Below are positions 1 to 8,776 of a DNA stretch of 64,000 nt, in pieces (positions within the stretch are counted from its first letter, which is position 1; every line of letters begins with the position of its first letter). The position numbers and the translations under genes are program-made. This DNA comes from Stakelama flava (GTDB taxonomy: Bacteria; Pseudomonadota; Alphaproteobacteria; Sphingomonadales; Sphingomonadaceae), in assembly GCF_019351405.1 (NCBI RefSeq), contig NZ_JAHWZX010000004.1:62001-126000 (forward strand). The letters are read 5' to 3'. A model generated the notes under the pieces. The model saw only the letters and a list, made by a program, of their open reading frames with translations. It made no database searches and was not told the DNA's origin.

Positions 1-938
1 GCCTTCAGCGACCCGCCATTGGCCAGGCGCAGTTCGTGCAGACCGCCTTCTTCCTTTGCGGGGATCAGCTTTTCCGCCGTCTGCAGGTTCATCACGTCGA
101 CTTCATTGTCCTTGACATGCTGTTCCAGCTGCACGGCGAGTTTTGGCCCTTCGGTATAGGGAACGGAGATGAAATTCTCGATGCCCATGGTGTCGAGCAC
201 CTGGCCGCCAAAGCGTTCGGCCGCGACACCCACGCGGATACCCTTGCGCGCGGCATAGACGGCCGATGCAGCACCGGCGGGACCGCCGCCGACGATGAGC
301 ACGTCAAAGGGGTCTTTTTTCGACAGCTTCTCGGCCGCCTTTTCATCGGCGCCGCTATCGAGCTTCGACACGATCTGCTCCAGTTCCATCCGGCCTTGGC
401 CGAACGGTTCGCCGTTCAGATAGACCGACGGCACCGCCATCACCTTGCGGCTTTCGACCTCGTCCTGGAATAGCGCTCCATCAATCGCGGTGTGTTTGAT
501 GTTCGGGTTCAGAACCGCCATCAGGTTCAGCGCCTGAACGACATCGGGGCAGTTCTGGCAGGAAAGCGAAAAATAGGTTTCGAATTCATACGCGCCTTCG
601 ATCCCCTGGATCGTTTCGATCAGGTCGCGGCTTTCTTTCGACGGATGGCCGCCGACCTGAAGCAAGGCGAGGACGAGCGAGGTGAATTCATGGCCCATGG
701 GCAACCCGGCGAACCGAACGCCGATATCGGTTCCGGCGCGCCGGATCAGGAAGCTGGGTGAACGCTTGTCAGTTTCGCGCGCAACTTCAACCTTTTCCGA
801 AAGCGCAGCGATATCGTTCAGAAGCGCTTCCAGCTCGACCGACTTGGCATCGTCGCCCAGGCTGGCAACGAGCTCGATCGGCTGCTGAATCTTCTCGAGA
901 TACGCCTTGAGCTGCTGCTTCATATTGTCGTCGAGCAT
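1..938 (-). CDS. ahpF: Alkyl hydroperoxide reductase subunit F (C-terminus outside window)
   Basis: This flavoprotein disulfide reductase passes electrons from NAD(P)H to AhpC in cytoplasmic peroxide detoxification. About 312 residues are present. The N-terminal tandem thioredoxin-like region carries the CQNC redox pair near residue 127, and the FAD-binding glycine motif GGGPAGAA lies near residue 220. The second redox pair and the NAD(P)H domain lie beyond position 1. The start is the ATG at 936-938 (protein begins [10 protein letters not shown]). The gene follows ahpC on the same strand after a 95-base gap that holds a terminator-like hairpin. The family assignment is secure; only the missing C-terminus cannot be judged. 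Confidence 0.95.
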   Translation of the reverse strand, partial: MLDDNMKQQLKAYLEKIQQPIELVASLGDDAKSVELEALLNDIAALSEKVEVARETDKRSPSFLIRRAGTDIGVRFAGLPMGHEFTSLVLALLQVGGHPSKESRDLIETIQGIEGAYEFETYFSLSCQNCPDVVQALNLMAVLNPNIKHTAIDGALFQDEVESRKVMAVPSVYLNGEPFGQGRMELEQIVSKLDSGADEKAAEKLSKKDPFDVLIVGGGPAGAASAVYAARKGIRVGVAAERFGGQVLDTMGIENFISVPYTEGPKLAVQLEQHVKDNEVDVMNLQTAEKLIPAKEEGGLHELRLANGGSLK

Positions 939-960
939 GTGAAGACTCCGTGTGTTTCAG

Positions 961-1001
961 ATACAAAACGGCCCGGGACGGTGGGTTTCCGCCCCGGGCC
1001 G
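961..1001 (-). terminator. Terminator-like hairpin between ahpC and ahpF
   Basis: On the minus strand a perfect 9-bp stem (969-977 with 993-1001, arms CGGCCCGGG/CCCGGGCCG) is followed by TTTTG. It lies downstream of the ahpC stop and upstream of ahpF, so it probably terminates part of the transcripts and keeps ahpF below ahpC. The structure is seen; partial read-through is inferred from the gene order. Confidence 0.75.
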
Positions 1002-1033
1002 CCGTTCAAACCCAAAGGGGGCTTGGGTCGCGC

Positions 1034-1597
1034 TTAAATCTTGCCGACAAGGTCGAGCGAAGGTGCAAGCGTCTTTTCGCCTTCTTCCCATTTCGCGGGG
1101 CAGACTTCGCCGGGATTGTTGCGAATATATTGCGCAGCCTTGATCTTGCGCAGCAGTTCCGTGGCATTGCGGCCGACGCCTTCCGACGTGATTTCAACCA
1201 GCTGGATCACGCCATCGGGATCGATGACAAAGGTGCCGCGATCGGCCAGGCCCTGGCCATCGCGCAGCACGTCGAAGTTGGTCGCGATCGAATGGTTCTG
1301 GTCGCCAAGCATAAAGAAATCGATCTTGCCGATTGCGGGCGAGCTGTCATGCCACGCCTTGTGGCTGAAATGGGTGTCGGTCGAAACCGAGAAAACCTCG
1401 ACGCCCATGTCCTGCAGCTTGGGATAGATGCCGGCCAGATCTTCCAGTTCGGTCGGGCAGACGAACGTAAAATCGGCCGGGTAGAAGAAGAACACGGCCC
1501 ATTTGCCCTTGACGTCGCCATCGCTGACTTCGACGAACTTGCCCTGCTTGTACGCCTGGGTGGTGAATGGTTTCAGCGTGTCGCCGATCTTAGCCAT
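1034..1597 (-). CDS. ahpC: Peroxiredoxin, alkyl hydroperoxide reductase subunit C
   Basis: This is a 187-residue typical 2-Cys peroxiredoxin that reduces H2O2, organic peroxides and peroxynitrite in the cytoplasm. The peroxidatic Cys47 lies in FVCPTE and the resolving Cys166 in GEVCPAKW, both at the standard positions. The start at 1597 is chosen because AGGAG precedes the ATG by 8 bases and the protein begins MAKIGDTL; an upstream in-frame ATG at 1678 would add a non-conserved 27-residue extension and lies upstream of the likely promoter. The length matches the family. It pairs with ahpF downstream. Confidence 0.97.
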   Translation of the reverse strand: MAKIGDTLKPFTTQAYKQGKFVEVSDGDVKGKWAVFFFYPADFTFVCPTELEDLAGIYPKLQDMGVEVFSVSTDTHFSHKAWHDSSPAIGKIDFFMLGDQNHSIATNFDVLRDGQGLADRGTFVIDPDGVIQLVEITSEGVGRNATELLRKIKAAQYIRNNPGEVCPAKWEEGEKTLAPSLDLVGKI

Positions 1598-1649
1598 AAG
1601 TGTTTCTCCTGCTTCGATGAAAGGGGCGAACCCCGTTTGTGCCATGCAG

Positions 1650-1678
1650 CATATAGGGGGCGTTGAAGCGGCTTCCAA
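1650..1678 (-). promoter_or_regulatory. Predicted sigma70-type promoter of ahpCF
   Basis: On the minus strand TTGGAA (1673-1678) is separated by 17 bases from TATATG (1650-1655), about 53 bases before the ahpC start codon. Spacing and elements fit a housekeeping promoter. It was found by eye. Confidence 0.5.
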
Positions 1679-1691
1679 ATGGGAAGCCTCG

Positions 1692-1735
1692 TTTGTACAA
1701 ATCGAAAAACTCGATCAAAACCGCCATGTTGATCG
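1692..1735. promoter_or_regulatory. Two palindromes upstream of the ahpC promoter
   Basis: TTTGTACAAA (1692-1701) is a perfect 10-bp palindrome just upstream of the predicted -35 box. CGATCAA/TTGATCG (1712-1735) is a perfect 7-bp inverted repeat with a 10-base spacer. Their position suits a peroxide-responsive activator, but neither matches a full OxyR consensus, so no regulator is assigned. Confidence 0.3.
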
Positions 1736-1793
1736 ACGTCGCGTATCATGTTGCGAATGCGTGGAAAAAATCCCGCACTTGCGTAAAGGCCCC

Positions 1794-2555
1794 TTACAGC
1801 AACGCCCTGACCAGATTATAGATGCTGGTCAGCGTAAGGATCGTGCCCACCATTAGCAGCAGCGTCTTCGGGGCGAGCCGCCGCGCCAGCAGTGCACCGA
1901 ACGGCGCCGCGATTACCCCGCCCACCAGCAGCCCCGCGGTTGCCAGCGTAAAGGCGGCAAGTCCAAGCTGGGTGAGGAAAGTCGCGGAAATGGTTACGGT
2001 GACGAAAAATTCCGCCGTGTTGACCGTACCTACCGTGGTGCGCGGACTGGCCCCCTGCGCCAGCAGGTTGGACGTGACCACCGGCCCCCATCCGCCGCCG
2101 CCCGCCGCGTCGAGAAAACCGCCGGCCAAGCCCAGCGGCTCGACGATGCGGGGCGCGCGTTCCTGCGGCGGAAAGCGCACCCCGCGATATATCAGGTAAA
2201 CGCCGATCGCGGTCAGATAGGCGAGAATGAAGGGCTTGGCGACCGCGGCATCGATATTGGCCAGAACATATGCGCCCAGTGCGCCGCCGATCATTCCGGG
2301 CACCGCCAGACGTCCGAACAGCCGCCAGTTCACATTGCGTTGAAGCGCATGCGAGATTCCCGAAACCATCGTGGTGAAACTCTCCACCGTATGCACCCCG
2401 GCCGAAGCGGCCGCGGGCGGCACGCCCAGCGAGAGAAGCAGTGTGTTCGATATGACCCCAAATGCCATGCCCAGCGCACCGTCAATGATCTGGGCAAGGA
2501 AACCGACACCGGCAAAGGCTAGGAACGCCTGATAGTCAAACCCGGACACGTCCAT
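1794..2555 (-). CDS. TauE/SafE-family sulfite/anion exporter
   Basis: A 253-residue, strongly hydrophobic integral inner-membrane protein with about eight membrane segments. Glycine-rich repeats typical of TauE/SafE (PF01925) are visible near the N-terminus (IIDGALGMAFG) and in the middle (GGFLDAAGGGGWGP). The family moves sulfite, sulfonates or related anions. The start at 2555 follows AGGAG with an 8-base spacing; an ATG six bases upstream (2561) is possible but too close to the Shine-Dalgarno. The gene is divergent from cysE, which suggests a role in sulfur balance. The substrate cannot be told from sequence. Confidence 0.88.
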   Translation of the reverse strand: MDVSGFDYQAFLAFAGVGFLAQIIDGALGMAFGVISNTLLLSLGVPPAAASAGVHTVESFTTMVSGISHALQRNVNWRLFGRLAVPGMIGGALGAYVLANIDAAVAKPFILAYLTAIGVYLIYRGVRFPPQERAPRIVEPLGLAGGFLDAAGGGGWGPVVTSNLLAQGASPRTTVGTVNTAEFFVTVTISATFLTQLGLAAFTLATAGLLVGGVIAAPFGALLARRLAPKTLLLMVGTILTLTSIYNLVRALL

Positions 2556-2605
2556 CTTCATCACTCCTGCCGCAAATATTGCGGAAACGCGATCAGGGCA
2601 GGATT

Positions 2606-2620
2606 TTGTAATTCCTACAA
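2606..2620. promoter_or_regulatory. Candidate operator in the tauE/cysE divergent region
   Basis: TTGTA-ATTCC-TACAA is a perfect 5-bp inverted repeat with a 5-base spacer, 51 bases upstream of the exporter start and 98 bases upstream of cysE. It could bind a dimeric sulfur-responsive regulator (LysR- or Rrf2-type). Only the symmetry and position support this. Confidence 0.35.
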
Positions 2621-2717
2621 GATAGATAGACTTTAGGGCAGTGATAAACAAATCCCGTGGCGCTGGAATTCGTTGTCCGCGTTCCCTAAATTGGCGCGCT
2701 GGAAAGGGGAGCCGCGC

Positions 2718-3398
2718 ATGGTTCGGCAGTTGATTGCCTATCTCGATTCGATTCGCGAACGCGATCCGGCGCCGCGATCGCGTGCGGAAATCCTGCTATA
2801 TCCCGGCGTATGGTCGCTTTTCTTTCATCGCATTGCGCACCGGTTGTTTCGTGCGCGCCTGTTCTTCCTCGCGCGCGCAGTGAACCATCTGTCGCGCTTC
2901 CTCACTGGAAATGACATTCATCCAGGCGCGACGGTCGGTCGCAACCTGTTCATCGATCACGGCTTTTCGGTGATCGGGGAGACCGCCGAGATTCACGACA
3001 ATGTCACCATCTATCAGCATGTCACATTGGGCGGGACCAGCCCCGACGACGGTATCGGCGGCAAGCGCCATCCCACCATTCGCGATGGTGCGATTTTGGG
3101 ATCGGGCGCTCAGGTGCTCGGTCCGGTGACGGTGGGGCGCGGCGCGCGGATCGGCGCGAACGCAGTGGTTACGCGCGACGTGCCCGAAGGCGCCACCATG
3201 GTCGGTATCCCTGCGCGCCCGACCATGGTGGAAGGCGGTGCGACGAAGCCCGATTTCGTACCCTATGGTACGCCGTGCACCGAAATGTTCGATCCGGCAC
3301 GCCAGCAGGTCGAAATCCTGCGCTGCGAACTGGAGGTGATGCGCAAACGGCTGGACGCTATGCTTGCCGAACAAGAGGACCGCCGCGACCGCGCTTGA
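2718..3398 (+). CDS. cysE: Serine O-acetyltransferase (EpsC/CysE type)
   Basis: This enzyme transfers acetyl from acetyl-CoA to L-serine, the first step of cysteine synthesis. The 226-residue protein has an N-terminal helical region, then left-handed beta-helix hexapeptide repeats (about residues 60-160) containing [20 protein letters not shown] and HVTLGG, and a C-terminal helix. The ATG at 2718 is preceded by GGGGAG at suitable spacing; a TTG at 2673 in the same frame lacks such a site. The stop overlaps the next start (TGATG), so the DUF2794 gene is translationally coupled. Confidence 0.9.
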   Translation: MVRQLIAYLDSIRERDPAPRSRAEILLYPGVWSLFFHRIAHRLFRARLFFLARAVNHLSRFLTGNDIHPGATVGRNLFIDHGFSVIGETAEIHDNVTIYQHVTLGGTSPDDGIGGKRHPTIRDGAILGSGAQVLGPVTVGRGARIGANAVVTRDVPEGATMVGIPARPTMVEGGATKPDFVPYGTPCTEMFDPARQQVEILRCELEVMRKRLDAMLAEQEDRRDRA

Positions 3399-3742
3399 TG
3401 GGTACGGTAACGCCATTTCCCGGCCCGCGGCGGCAGGATGGGCAGGTCGGCTTCGAACGCGCCGAACTGATGCGTATTCTCGATCTGTACGGCCGGATGG
3501 TCGCCGCCGGGCACTGGCGGGACTATGCGATGGATTTCGGGCGGGAAGCGGCAAGTTTCTCGGCCTTTCGCCGGACCGCCGAGCGACCCGAATTCCGTAT
3601 CGAAAAACGCCCGGCGTTGCGCAATCGGCAGGGAATGTGGTCGTTGTTGAACGAAGCGGGGATGGTGCTCAAGCGCGGTCAGGAACTTGGCGCCGTGCTT
3701 GCCCCGGTGGAACGGCGTCTGGTCAAGCTGGTCGGCGAATAA
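3398..3742 (+). CDS. DUF2794 family protein
   Basis: A 114-residue soluble protein of a conserved alphaproteobacterial family of unknown function. The body includes FERAELMRILDLYGRMVAAG, then the conserved RPEFRIEK and a C-terminal LAPVERRLVKLV segment. No signal peptide or membrane segment is seen. The start ATG overlaps the cysE stop by one base, so the two are one operon. A link to cysteine metabolism is suggested only by this coupling. Confidence 0.85.
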   Translation: MGTVTPFPGPRRQDGQVGFERAELMRILDLYGRMVAAGHWRDYAMDFGREAASFSAFRRTAERPEFRIEKRPALRNRQGMWSLLNEAGMVLKRGQELGAVLAPVERRLVKLVGE

Positions 3743-3863
3743 TCAAGACCATCAGCATGGGCAGGAGCCGCATGCACAAGGCAATCATCGCCAGTTGAAA
3801 GCATCTTCGCCTTCACCGTAATTGAGTCCGACCGCCATCGCCCCTGCCGTGCGGTTTCTCCGA

Positions 3864-4772
3864 TCAGACGGCCATATTCTTTTGCAGTGTCGCGAAGATC
3901 GTCTGCGCCTGTTCCGCGCCCGATTGGGGCACGATTTCACCGGTGCGATCGGTGATGCGATCCCAGGCGGCGGCGACGCCGTCAGGGCTGAGTTCTTCGC
4001 CGTTCAGGTGAACGCCGGGGGTCAGCGTGACATAGGACGCCTGGAACACGCCTGCGCCCGCACCGATGATCGCGTTGCTCGGCGCGTCTTCCGAAACCAG
4101 ATAGAGTGCGGCAGGCGCGACCTTTTCCGGGGAGAAGGCGTCGAACGCCGCTTCGGGGAAAATGTCCTCGGTCATGCGTGTCCCCGCCGTCGGCGCGATG
4201 GTGTTGACGCGGATGCCGTATTTCGCGCCTTCCAGATAAAGCGTCTTGGTGAGGCCGGCGAGGCCGAGTTTCGCCGCGCCGTAATTGGCCTGCCCGAAAT
4301 TGCCGAACAGGCCGGTGGAAGAGGCCGTCATCAGGATGCGGCCGTAATTCTGCTCGCGCATGGTTTCCCATACCGCTTTTGTGCAATTGGCCGATCCGTT
4401 GAGGTGCACGTCGACGACGAAGCGAAAATCCTCCGGCGTCATCTTGGCAAAGCTCTTGTCGCGAAGCACGCCGGCATTGTTGATCAGGATATGGACGCCG
4501 CCCCATTTTTCCTTTGCGCGGGCGACCATCTCTTCCATCTGGGCGAAATCCGTTACGCTGCCGCCGTTGGGCATCGCGCTGCCGCCCGTCGCCTCAATCT
4601 CCTCCACCACCTTTGCCGCCGCGTCGGAATGCCCGGTGCCGTCGCGCGAGCCGCCCAGATCGTTGACGACAACCTTTGCGCCCAGCCGGGCGAGGTCGAG
4701 GGCATAGGCACGGCCCAACCCGCCGCCTGCACCGGTTACGATGGCGACGCGATCATCGAAGCGAATGGACAT
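3864..4772 (-). CDS. SDR dehydrogenase, (3R)-hydroxyacyl-CoA dehydrogenase type
   Basis: A 302-residue cytoplasmic NAD(P)-dependent oxidoreductase. The Rossmann motif TGAGGGLG is at residues 13-20, NNAG follows near residue 95, and the catalytic Ser plus YxxxK are in TASSTG and YGAAK. Residues GGSRDGTG after the second strand are typical of the dehydrogenase half of multifunctional enzyme type 2, so the likely substrate is a 3-hydroxyacyl-CoA. The start at 4772 follows GGGAGC. That Shine-Dalgarno lies inside the 3' arm of a terminator-like hairpin, which is unusual. The exact substrate is not known. Confidence 0.88.
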   Translation of the reverse strand: MSIRFDDRVAIVTGAGGGLGRAYALDLARLGAKVVVNDLGGSRDGTGHSDAAAKVVEEIEATGGSAMPNGGSVTDFAQMEEMVARAKEKWGGVHILINNAGVLRDKSFAKMTPEDFRFVVDVHLNGSANCTKAVWETMREQNYGRILMTASSTGLFGNFGQANYGAAKLGLAGLTKTLYLEGAKYGIRVNTIAPTAGTRMTEDIFPEAAFDAFSPEKVAPAALYLVSEDAPSNAIIGAGAGVFQASYVTLTPGVHLNGEELSPDGVAAAWDRITDRTGEIVPQSGAEQAQTIFATLQKNMAV

Positions 4773-4773
4773 T

Positions 4774-4800
4774 AAAAAAGCTCCCGAAACATACGGGAGC
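4774..4800 (-). terminator. Hairpin with T-run directly before the SDR start codon
   Basis: On the minus strand a perfect 7-bp stem (GCTCCCG/CGGGAGC, 4794-4800 with 4780-4786) is followed by six T residues and then, after one base, the ATG of the SDR gene. The 3' arm contains the Shine-Dalgarno. It could terminate incoming transcription, hide the ribosome site, or both. Confidence 0.6.
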
Positions 4801-4825
4801 CGCACTAACCCAGTTTCTAGCCGGG

Positions 4826-4862
4826 TAAAAGAAGGGCGGGCGCAGCGGTCAGGCCGCGCCCG
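4826..4862 (-). terminator. Terminator after the small secreted protein gene
   Basis: On the minus strand CGGGCGC (4856-4862) pairs with GCGCCCG (4837-4843), with further G-C pairs next to the loop, and is followed by a T-rich stretch (TTCTTTTA). It lies 16 bases after the stop at 4878. Confidence 0.55.
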
Positions 4863-4877
4863 TTCCCATGGGCGCGA

Positions 4878-5171
4878 TCAGCCTCCGCGCTGGCGGCACC
4901 CGTCGGTCTGCCCACGTTTGCAGACAGGATATTCCGCCTTTGGAGCAGGGGCGGGATACGCCTGAGACACCGGCGGCGATGCCTTGAAAATCACCTTTTG
5001 CCCCGGCTTGGGCTGAACCGGCATCGGCGGTTGGTCGGGCTGATACCCGCCACGGTGATCACCATTGTTCATTGTGGCGTCCTGCTGCGGATTGCTGCCC
5101 TGCATGTCCTGCGCGTTGGCGAGGGCAGGAGCCCCGATCGCGAGCGCGGCTGTCATCAGAATCAGTTTCAT
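4878..5171 (-). CDS. Small secreted proline-rich protein, function unknown
   Basis: A 97-residue protein with a clear Sec signal peptide (MKLILMTAALAIGAPALANA, cleavage after about residue 20). The mature part is rich in Gln, Pro and Gly and ends in a tail with two cysteines spaced seven residues apart (YPVCKRGQTDGCRQRGG), probably a disulfide loop. The ATG follows GGAGAG at good spacing. It lies downstream of phoB on the same strand but with its own leader. I recall similar YPxC...DxC tails in other sphingomonad secreted proteins, but no function is known to me. Confidence 0.75.
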   Translation of the reverse strand: MKLILMTAALAIGAPALANAQDMQGSNPQQDATMNNGDHRGGYQPDQPPMPVQPKPGQKVIFKASPPVSQAYPAPAPKAEYPVCKRGQTDGCRQRGG

Positions 5172-5263
5172 ACGACTCTCCAGCTGTTCGTAAGCGCCAT
5201 TGGTGCGCTGCGGGGAGAAACGAGCCGGAGCGAGAATCTATCCGTTATTCTTTGCCTGTCGCG

Positions 5264-5956
5264 TTATGTGCCGGAATCGAGGGCATAGCCCGCCGAGCGG
5301 ACGGTGCGGATGATATCGGGCTTTCCGCCTTCGTTGATCGCCTTGCGCAGCCGCCGGATATGCACGTCCACGGTGCGCGATTCGATATCCGAATCATGCC
5401 CCCAGACCGCGTCGAGCAGCCGTTCGCGCGAAAATACCCAGCCAGGATGTTCCAGAAAATGTTTGAGCAGGCGGAATTCGGTGGGGCCGAGCGGCACCAC
5501 TTCGCCGCCGCGCCGCACCTTGTGCCCCACCGTATCCATTTCGACATCGGCATAGGTGAGTTGTTCGCCCGCAAGCGCGGGCCGCACGCGGCGGAGCACC
5601 GCGTTCACACGGGCGATCAATTCGCGCGGGGAAAAAGGTTTGGTGACATAATCGTCCGCGCCGGTTTCAAGGCCTCGAACCCGATCCTCCTCCTCGCCTC
5701 GCGCGGTCAGCATGATGATCGGAACATTCGCGGTTTCGGGCATCCGGCGCAGCCTGCGGCACACCTCAATCCCCGACAGCCCCTCGACCATCCAGTCGAG
5801 CAACACGATGTCGGGGGTCATTTCGCGTGCGAGCAGCAACGCCTCTTCACCATCGACGGTGTGGCGAATCGCGAAATCTTCCCGCCGGAAATGATAGGTC
5901 AGAAGTTCCGCCAGCGCGGCGTCATCCTCGACCAGCAGCATGTCGGCACGGTTCAT
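5264..5956 (-). CDS. phoB: Phosphate regulon response regulator PhoB
   Basis: A 230-residue OmpR-type regulator. The receiver domain (residues 1-120) has the acidic pair Asp11/Asp12, phospho-acceptor Asp54 and the conserved Lys in VTKPF. The winged-helix DNA-binding domain (about 130-227) ends with TVDVHIRRLRKAI and IRTVRSAGYAL. When phosphorylated by PhoR it activates Pho-box promoters. Its start overlaps the phoU stop (ATGA), placing it last in the phosphate operon, with phoR first. Confidence 0.95.
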   Translation of the reverse strand: MNRADMLLVEDDAALAELLTYHFRREDFAIRHTVDGEEALLLAREMTPDIVLLDWMVEGLSGIEVCRRLRRMPETANVPIIMLTARGEEEDRVRGLETGADDYVTKPFSPRELIARVNAVLRRVRPALAGEQLTYADVEMDTVGHKVRRGGEVVPLGPTEFRLLKHFLEHPGWVFSRERLLDAVWGHDSDIESRTVDVHIRRLRKAINEGGKPDIIRTVRSAGYALDSGT

Positions 5957-6654
5957 CCTGCATCCCCGTTCAGTGGCACCGGATCGCCCTGATCGCGATC
6001 CCCCAGATGATCGCCGGTGGCGGCGTAATAGACCATTTCGGCGACATTGGTCGCATGGTCGCCGACGCGTTCCAGATTCTTGGCGATGAACAACAGGTGC
6101 GCCGACTGGCTGATGCTCGTCGGGTTTTCCATCATGAAGGTGACGAGCGTGCGGAAGATCGAATTATAGAAATCGTCGACCGCGCGGTCACGCTCGCACA
6201 CGCGCTGCGCCGCTTCGGGATCGCGCGCGGCGAACGCGTCGAGCACGTCGCGCACCATGTCGGTCGCCATGTGCGCCATGGCGGGGAGCAGCGAAAGCGG
6301 TTCGATATGCCCGTCGCCGCGAATGGCGGGCACGCGCCGCGCGATATTCTTGGCATAATCGCCGATCCGTTCGACCACGCCGGCAATCTTCAGCGCCGCG
6401 ACCACTTCGCGCAGATCGTCGGCCATCGGCGCGCGCAGTGCGATCAGGCGGACGGCAAGCCTTTCGACCTCCGTTTCCAGCCGGTCGATTTCCTTGTCGC
6501 CGTCGATGATCCGCGCGGCCGCTTCCAGATCATGGCGTTTCAACGCCACCATTGATGCCTCGATCGCGGATTCGGCCAGCCCGCCCATCTGCGCGATCAG
6601 GCCGCGAAGTTCGCCGATATCCTCGTCGAATGCCTTTACCGTATGCTCGTTCAT
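5953..6654 (-). CDS. phoU: Phosphate signalling protein PhoU
   Basis: A 233-residue all-helical protein with two PhoU repeats (roughly residues 15-105 and 120-205). It links the Pst transporter to PhoR and damps Pho signalling when phosphate is plentiful. I chose the ATG at 6654 (MNEHTVKAFDEDI), which matches the usual family N-terminus; an ATG four codons upstream (6666) is possible. It begins 17 bases after the pstB stop and overlaps phoB by 4 bases. Confidence 0.94.
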   Translation of the reverse strand: MNEHTVKAFDEDIGELRGLIAQMGGLAESAIEASMVALKRHDLEAAARIIDGDKEIDRLETEVERLAVRLIALRAPMADDLREVVAALKIAGVVERIGDYAKNIARRVPAIRGDGHIEPLSLLPAMAHMATDMVRDVLDAFAARDPEAAQRVCERDRAVDDFYNSIFRTLVTFMMENPTSISQSAHLLFIAKNLERVGDHATNVAEMVYYAATGDHLGDRDQGDPVPLNGDAG

Positions 6655-6671
6655 CGCAGTTTCCATCCGGA

Positions 6672-7496
6672 TCAGCCGTATCGGCCGGTGATATAGTCCT
6701 TGGTGCGCTCTTCGCGCGGATTGGTGAAAATTTCCGACGTTTCGCCATATTCGACCAAATGGCCGAGGTGGAAGAACGCCGTCTTTTGCGATACGCGCGC
6801 TGCCTGCTGCATATTATGCGTGACGATCACGATCGCATATTTACCGCGAAGCGCGTGGATCAGCTCCTCGATCTTCGCCGTTGCGATAGGATCGAGCGCC
6901 GAGCATGGTTCATCCATCAGGATGACTTCGGGATCGACGGCGATCGCGCGCGCGATACACAGCCGCTGCTGCTGACCGCCCGAAAGCGCGGTGCCGCTGT
7001 CGTCGAGCCGGTCCTTCACCTCTTCCCAAAGCCCCGCCCGTTTTAGGGCGCTTTCCACGATGCCGTCCAGATCGCGCTTCGCGGGCGCAAGGCCATGGAT
7101 GCGCGGACCATAGGCGACATTTTCATAGATCGATTTGGGAAAGGGGTTGGGCTTTTGAAACACCATGCCGACCCGCGCGCGAAGCTGAACCACGTCCATG
7201 TCCGGCGAATAAATGTCTTCGCCATCCAGCGTGATGTCGCCCGTCACCCGTGCGATCGGGATCGTGTCGTTCATCCGGTTCAGCGTACGAAGGAAGGTGG
7301 ACTTGCCGCAGCCCGACGGGCCGATAAAGGCGGTTACATTTTCCATATCGACATCGATCGACACGTCCCGGATCGCGTGACTGGTGCCATAGAAGACGTT
7401 CACGTCGCGCGCGGCCATCTTGATATGCGTTTCGCGCTTCGGCGTCGCACGCTCGGTATTGTCGGTGCGAACGGCGGGGGCTTGGGTATCGGTCAT
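6672..7496 (-). CDS. pstB: Phosphate ABC transporter ATP-binding protein PstB
   Basis: A 274-residue cytoplasmic ATPase of the high-affinity phosphate importer. Walker A is GPSGCGKST, the ABC signature is [14 protein letters not shown], Walker B is VILMDEP, followed by the H-loop His in IVTHN. About 26 residues precede the conserved [11 protein letters not shown] start of the domain. The ATG overlaps the pstA stop by one base (TAATG), so translation is coupled. Its end is 17 bases from phoU. Confidence 0.97.
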   Translation of the reverse strand: MTDTQAPAVRTDNTERATPKRETHIKMAARDVNVFYGTSHAIRDVSIDVDMENVTAFIGPSGCGKSTFLRTLNRMNDTIPIARVTGDITLDGEDIYSPDMDVVQLRARVGMVFQKPNPFPKSIYENVAYGPRIHGLAPAKRDLDGIVESALKRAGLWEEVKDRLDDSGTALSGGQQQRLCIARAIAVDPEVILMDEPCSALDPIATAKIEELIHALRGKYAIVIVTHNMQQAARVSQKTAFFHLGHLVEYGETSEIFTNPREERTKDYITGRYG

Positions 7497-8776
7497 TACC
7501 AGCGGGTCTCGAAACGGTTGCGGAGATAGATGGCGAGGGCGTTCATCGCGAGCAGGAACAGCAACAGCACGATGATCGCGGCTGAGGTTCGTTCGACAAA
7601 GCCGCGGCTGATCTGATCCGACCACAGGAAAATCTGCACGGGCAGCACCGTGGCTGGGTCGGTCAGTCCTTCCGGCGGCTGGGCGATAAAGGCACGCATT
7701 CCGATCATCAGCAGCGGCGCCGTTTCGCCCAGCGCGCGCGCCATGCCGATGATCGTGCCGGTAAGGATGCCGGGCAGGGCGAGCGGCAGGACGTGGTGAA
7801 AGATCACCTGTACCTTGCTTGCGCCGACGCCCAGCGCCGCGTCGCGGATCGAGGGCGGCACCGCCTTGATCGCGTTGCGGCTGGCGATAACGATGACCGG
7901 CATGATCATCAGCGCCAGCGTCAGCCCGCCGACCAGCGAGGCTGATCGCGGCAGGTTCATGAAGCTGAGGAACACGGCAAGGCCAAGCAGCCCGAAGATG
8001 ATCGAGGGCACGGCCGCCAGATTGTTGATCGATACCTCGATCAGGTCGGTCCAGCGGTTTTTACGGGCATATTCTTCAAGATATACTGCCGAAAGCACGC
8101 CGATGGGGAAGGCGATGGCCAGCGTCACCAGCATGGTGAACAGCGATCCCTTCACCGCGCCCCAGATGCCGACATCGGTCGGATCAGTCGAATCGGCGGA
8201 CATCAGGAAGCCGAAATCGAACGAGGAGCCGATCATATCGTGCTGCTTCAGCTTTGCCGCGATCGCCTGCATTTCGGGCTTTCCCGCCCCGTCGAGCGCG
8301 CTTTTCAGGTCCTGTGACACCGGCACGGAGATCGCTGCCTTTCGGTTCAGCAACGATGGATCATCCTTCAGTGCATCGCGAACACCGGTCCAGGCATGCG
8401 GCGAAATCACATCGGGACCGTGCGCACCAAAGGCGGCTGTCGCCGAGCGTTCGACCAGTTCTTCCAAACCCGCACCCGCCAGCGCCAGATCGGCACCCCG
8501 GCTTTCAAGCTGCTGTGGTGTAACGTCGAGTTGTGCCGCCCGAAAATCGATCGGCAGCGTAACTTCGGTGCGCGTAAAGCCGGCAATGCCGTTCGACAGC
8601 ATAGTAATCAGCAAAAAGGCGAGAAAACCGGCCGACAGCACGACCGCGCCCAGCCCGATCAGGCGGAATCGCCGTTCTGCGGCATAGCGACGTCGTATGC
8701 GCCGCTGCATCGCCGTGCCGCGCCAGTCGGTGGGGCGGCGCGGCGCGCCTGCGTCGGGGGCGGGCGGGTTATTCAT
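7496..8776 (-). CDS. pstA: Phosphate ABC transporter permease PstA
   Basis: A 426-residue inner-membrane permease. After a cytoplasmic N-terminus there is one membrane segment, then a long periplasmic stretch (about residues 70-200), and a C-terminal MetI-type permease core with five membrane segments. The EAA-type loop is visible as [20 protein letters not shown]. It is longer than E. coli PstA because of the periplasmic insertion, as in other alphaproteobacteria. Its start overlaps the pstC stop by 8 bases. Confidence 0.95.
   Translation of the reverse strand: MNNPPAPDAGAPRRPTDWRGTAMQRRIRRRYAAERRFRLIGLGAVVLSAGFLAFLLITMLSNGIAGFTRTEVTLPIDFRAAQLDVTPQQLESRGADLALAGAGLEELVERSATAAFGAHGPDVISPHAWTGVRDALKDDPSLLNRKAAISVPVSQDLKSALDGAGKPEMQAIAAKLKQHDMIGSSFDFGFLMSADSTDPTDVGIWGAVKGSLFTMLVTLAIAFPIGVLSAVYLEEYARKNRWTDLIEVSINNLAAVPSIIFGLLGLAVFLSFMNLPRSASLVGGLTLALMIMPVIVIASRNAIKAVPPSIRDAALGVGASKVQVIFHHVLPLALPGILTGTIIGMARALGETAPLLMIGMRAFIAQPPEGLTDPATVLPVQIFLWSDQISRGFVERTSAAIIVLLLFLLAMNALAIYLRNRFETRW

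Noticed and set aside
36-761. Open frames on the plus strand opposite ahpF
   Set aside because: They are antisense frames produced by the codon bias of ahpF; their His/Arg-rich translations match nothing.
3773-3799. An 8-codon ORF after DUF2794 with CAGGAG upstream (MHKAIIAS)
   Set aside because: Too short to judge; no promoter and no other support.
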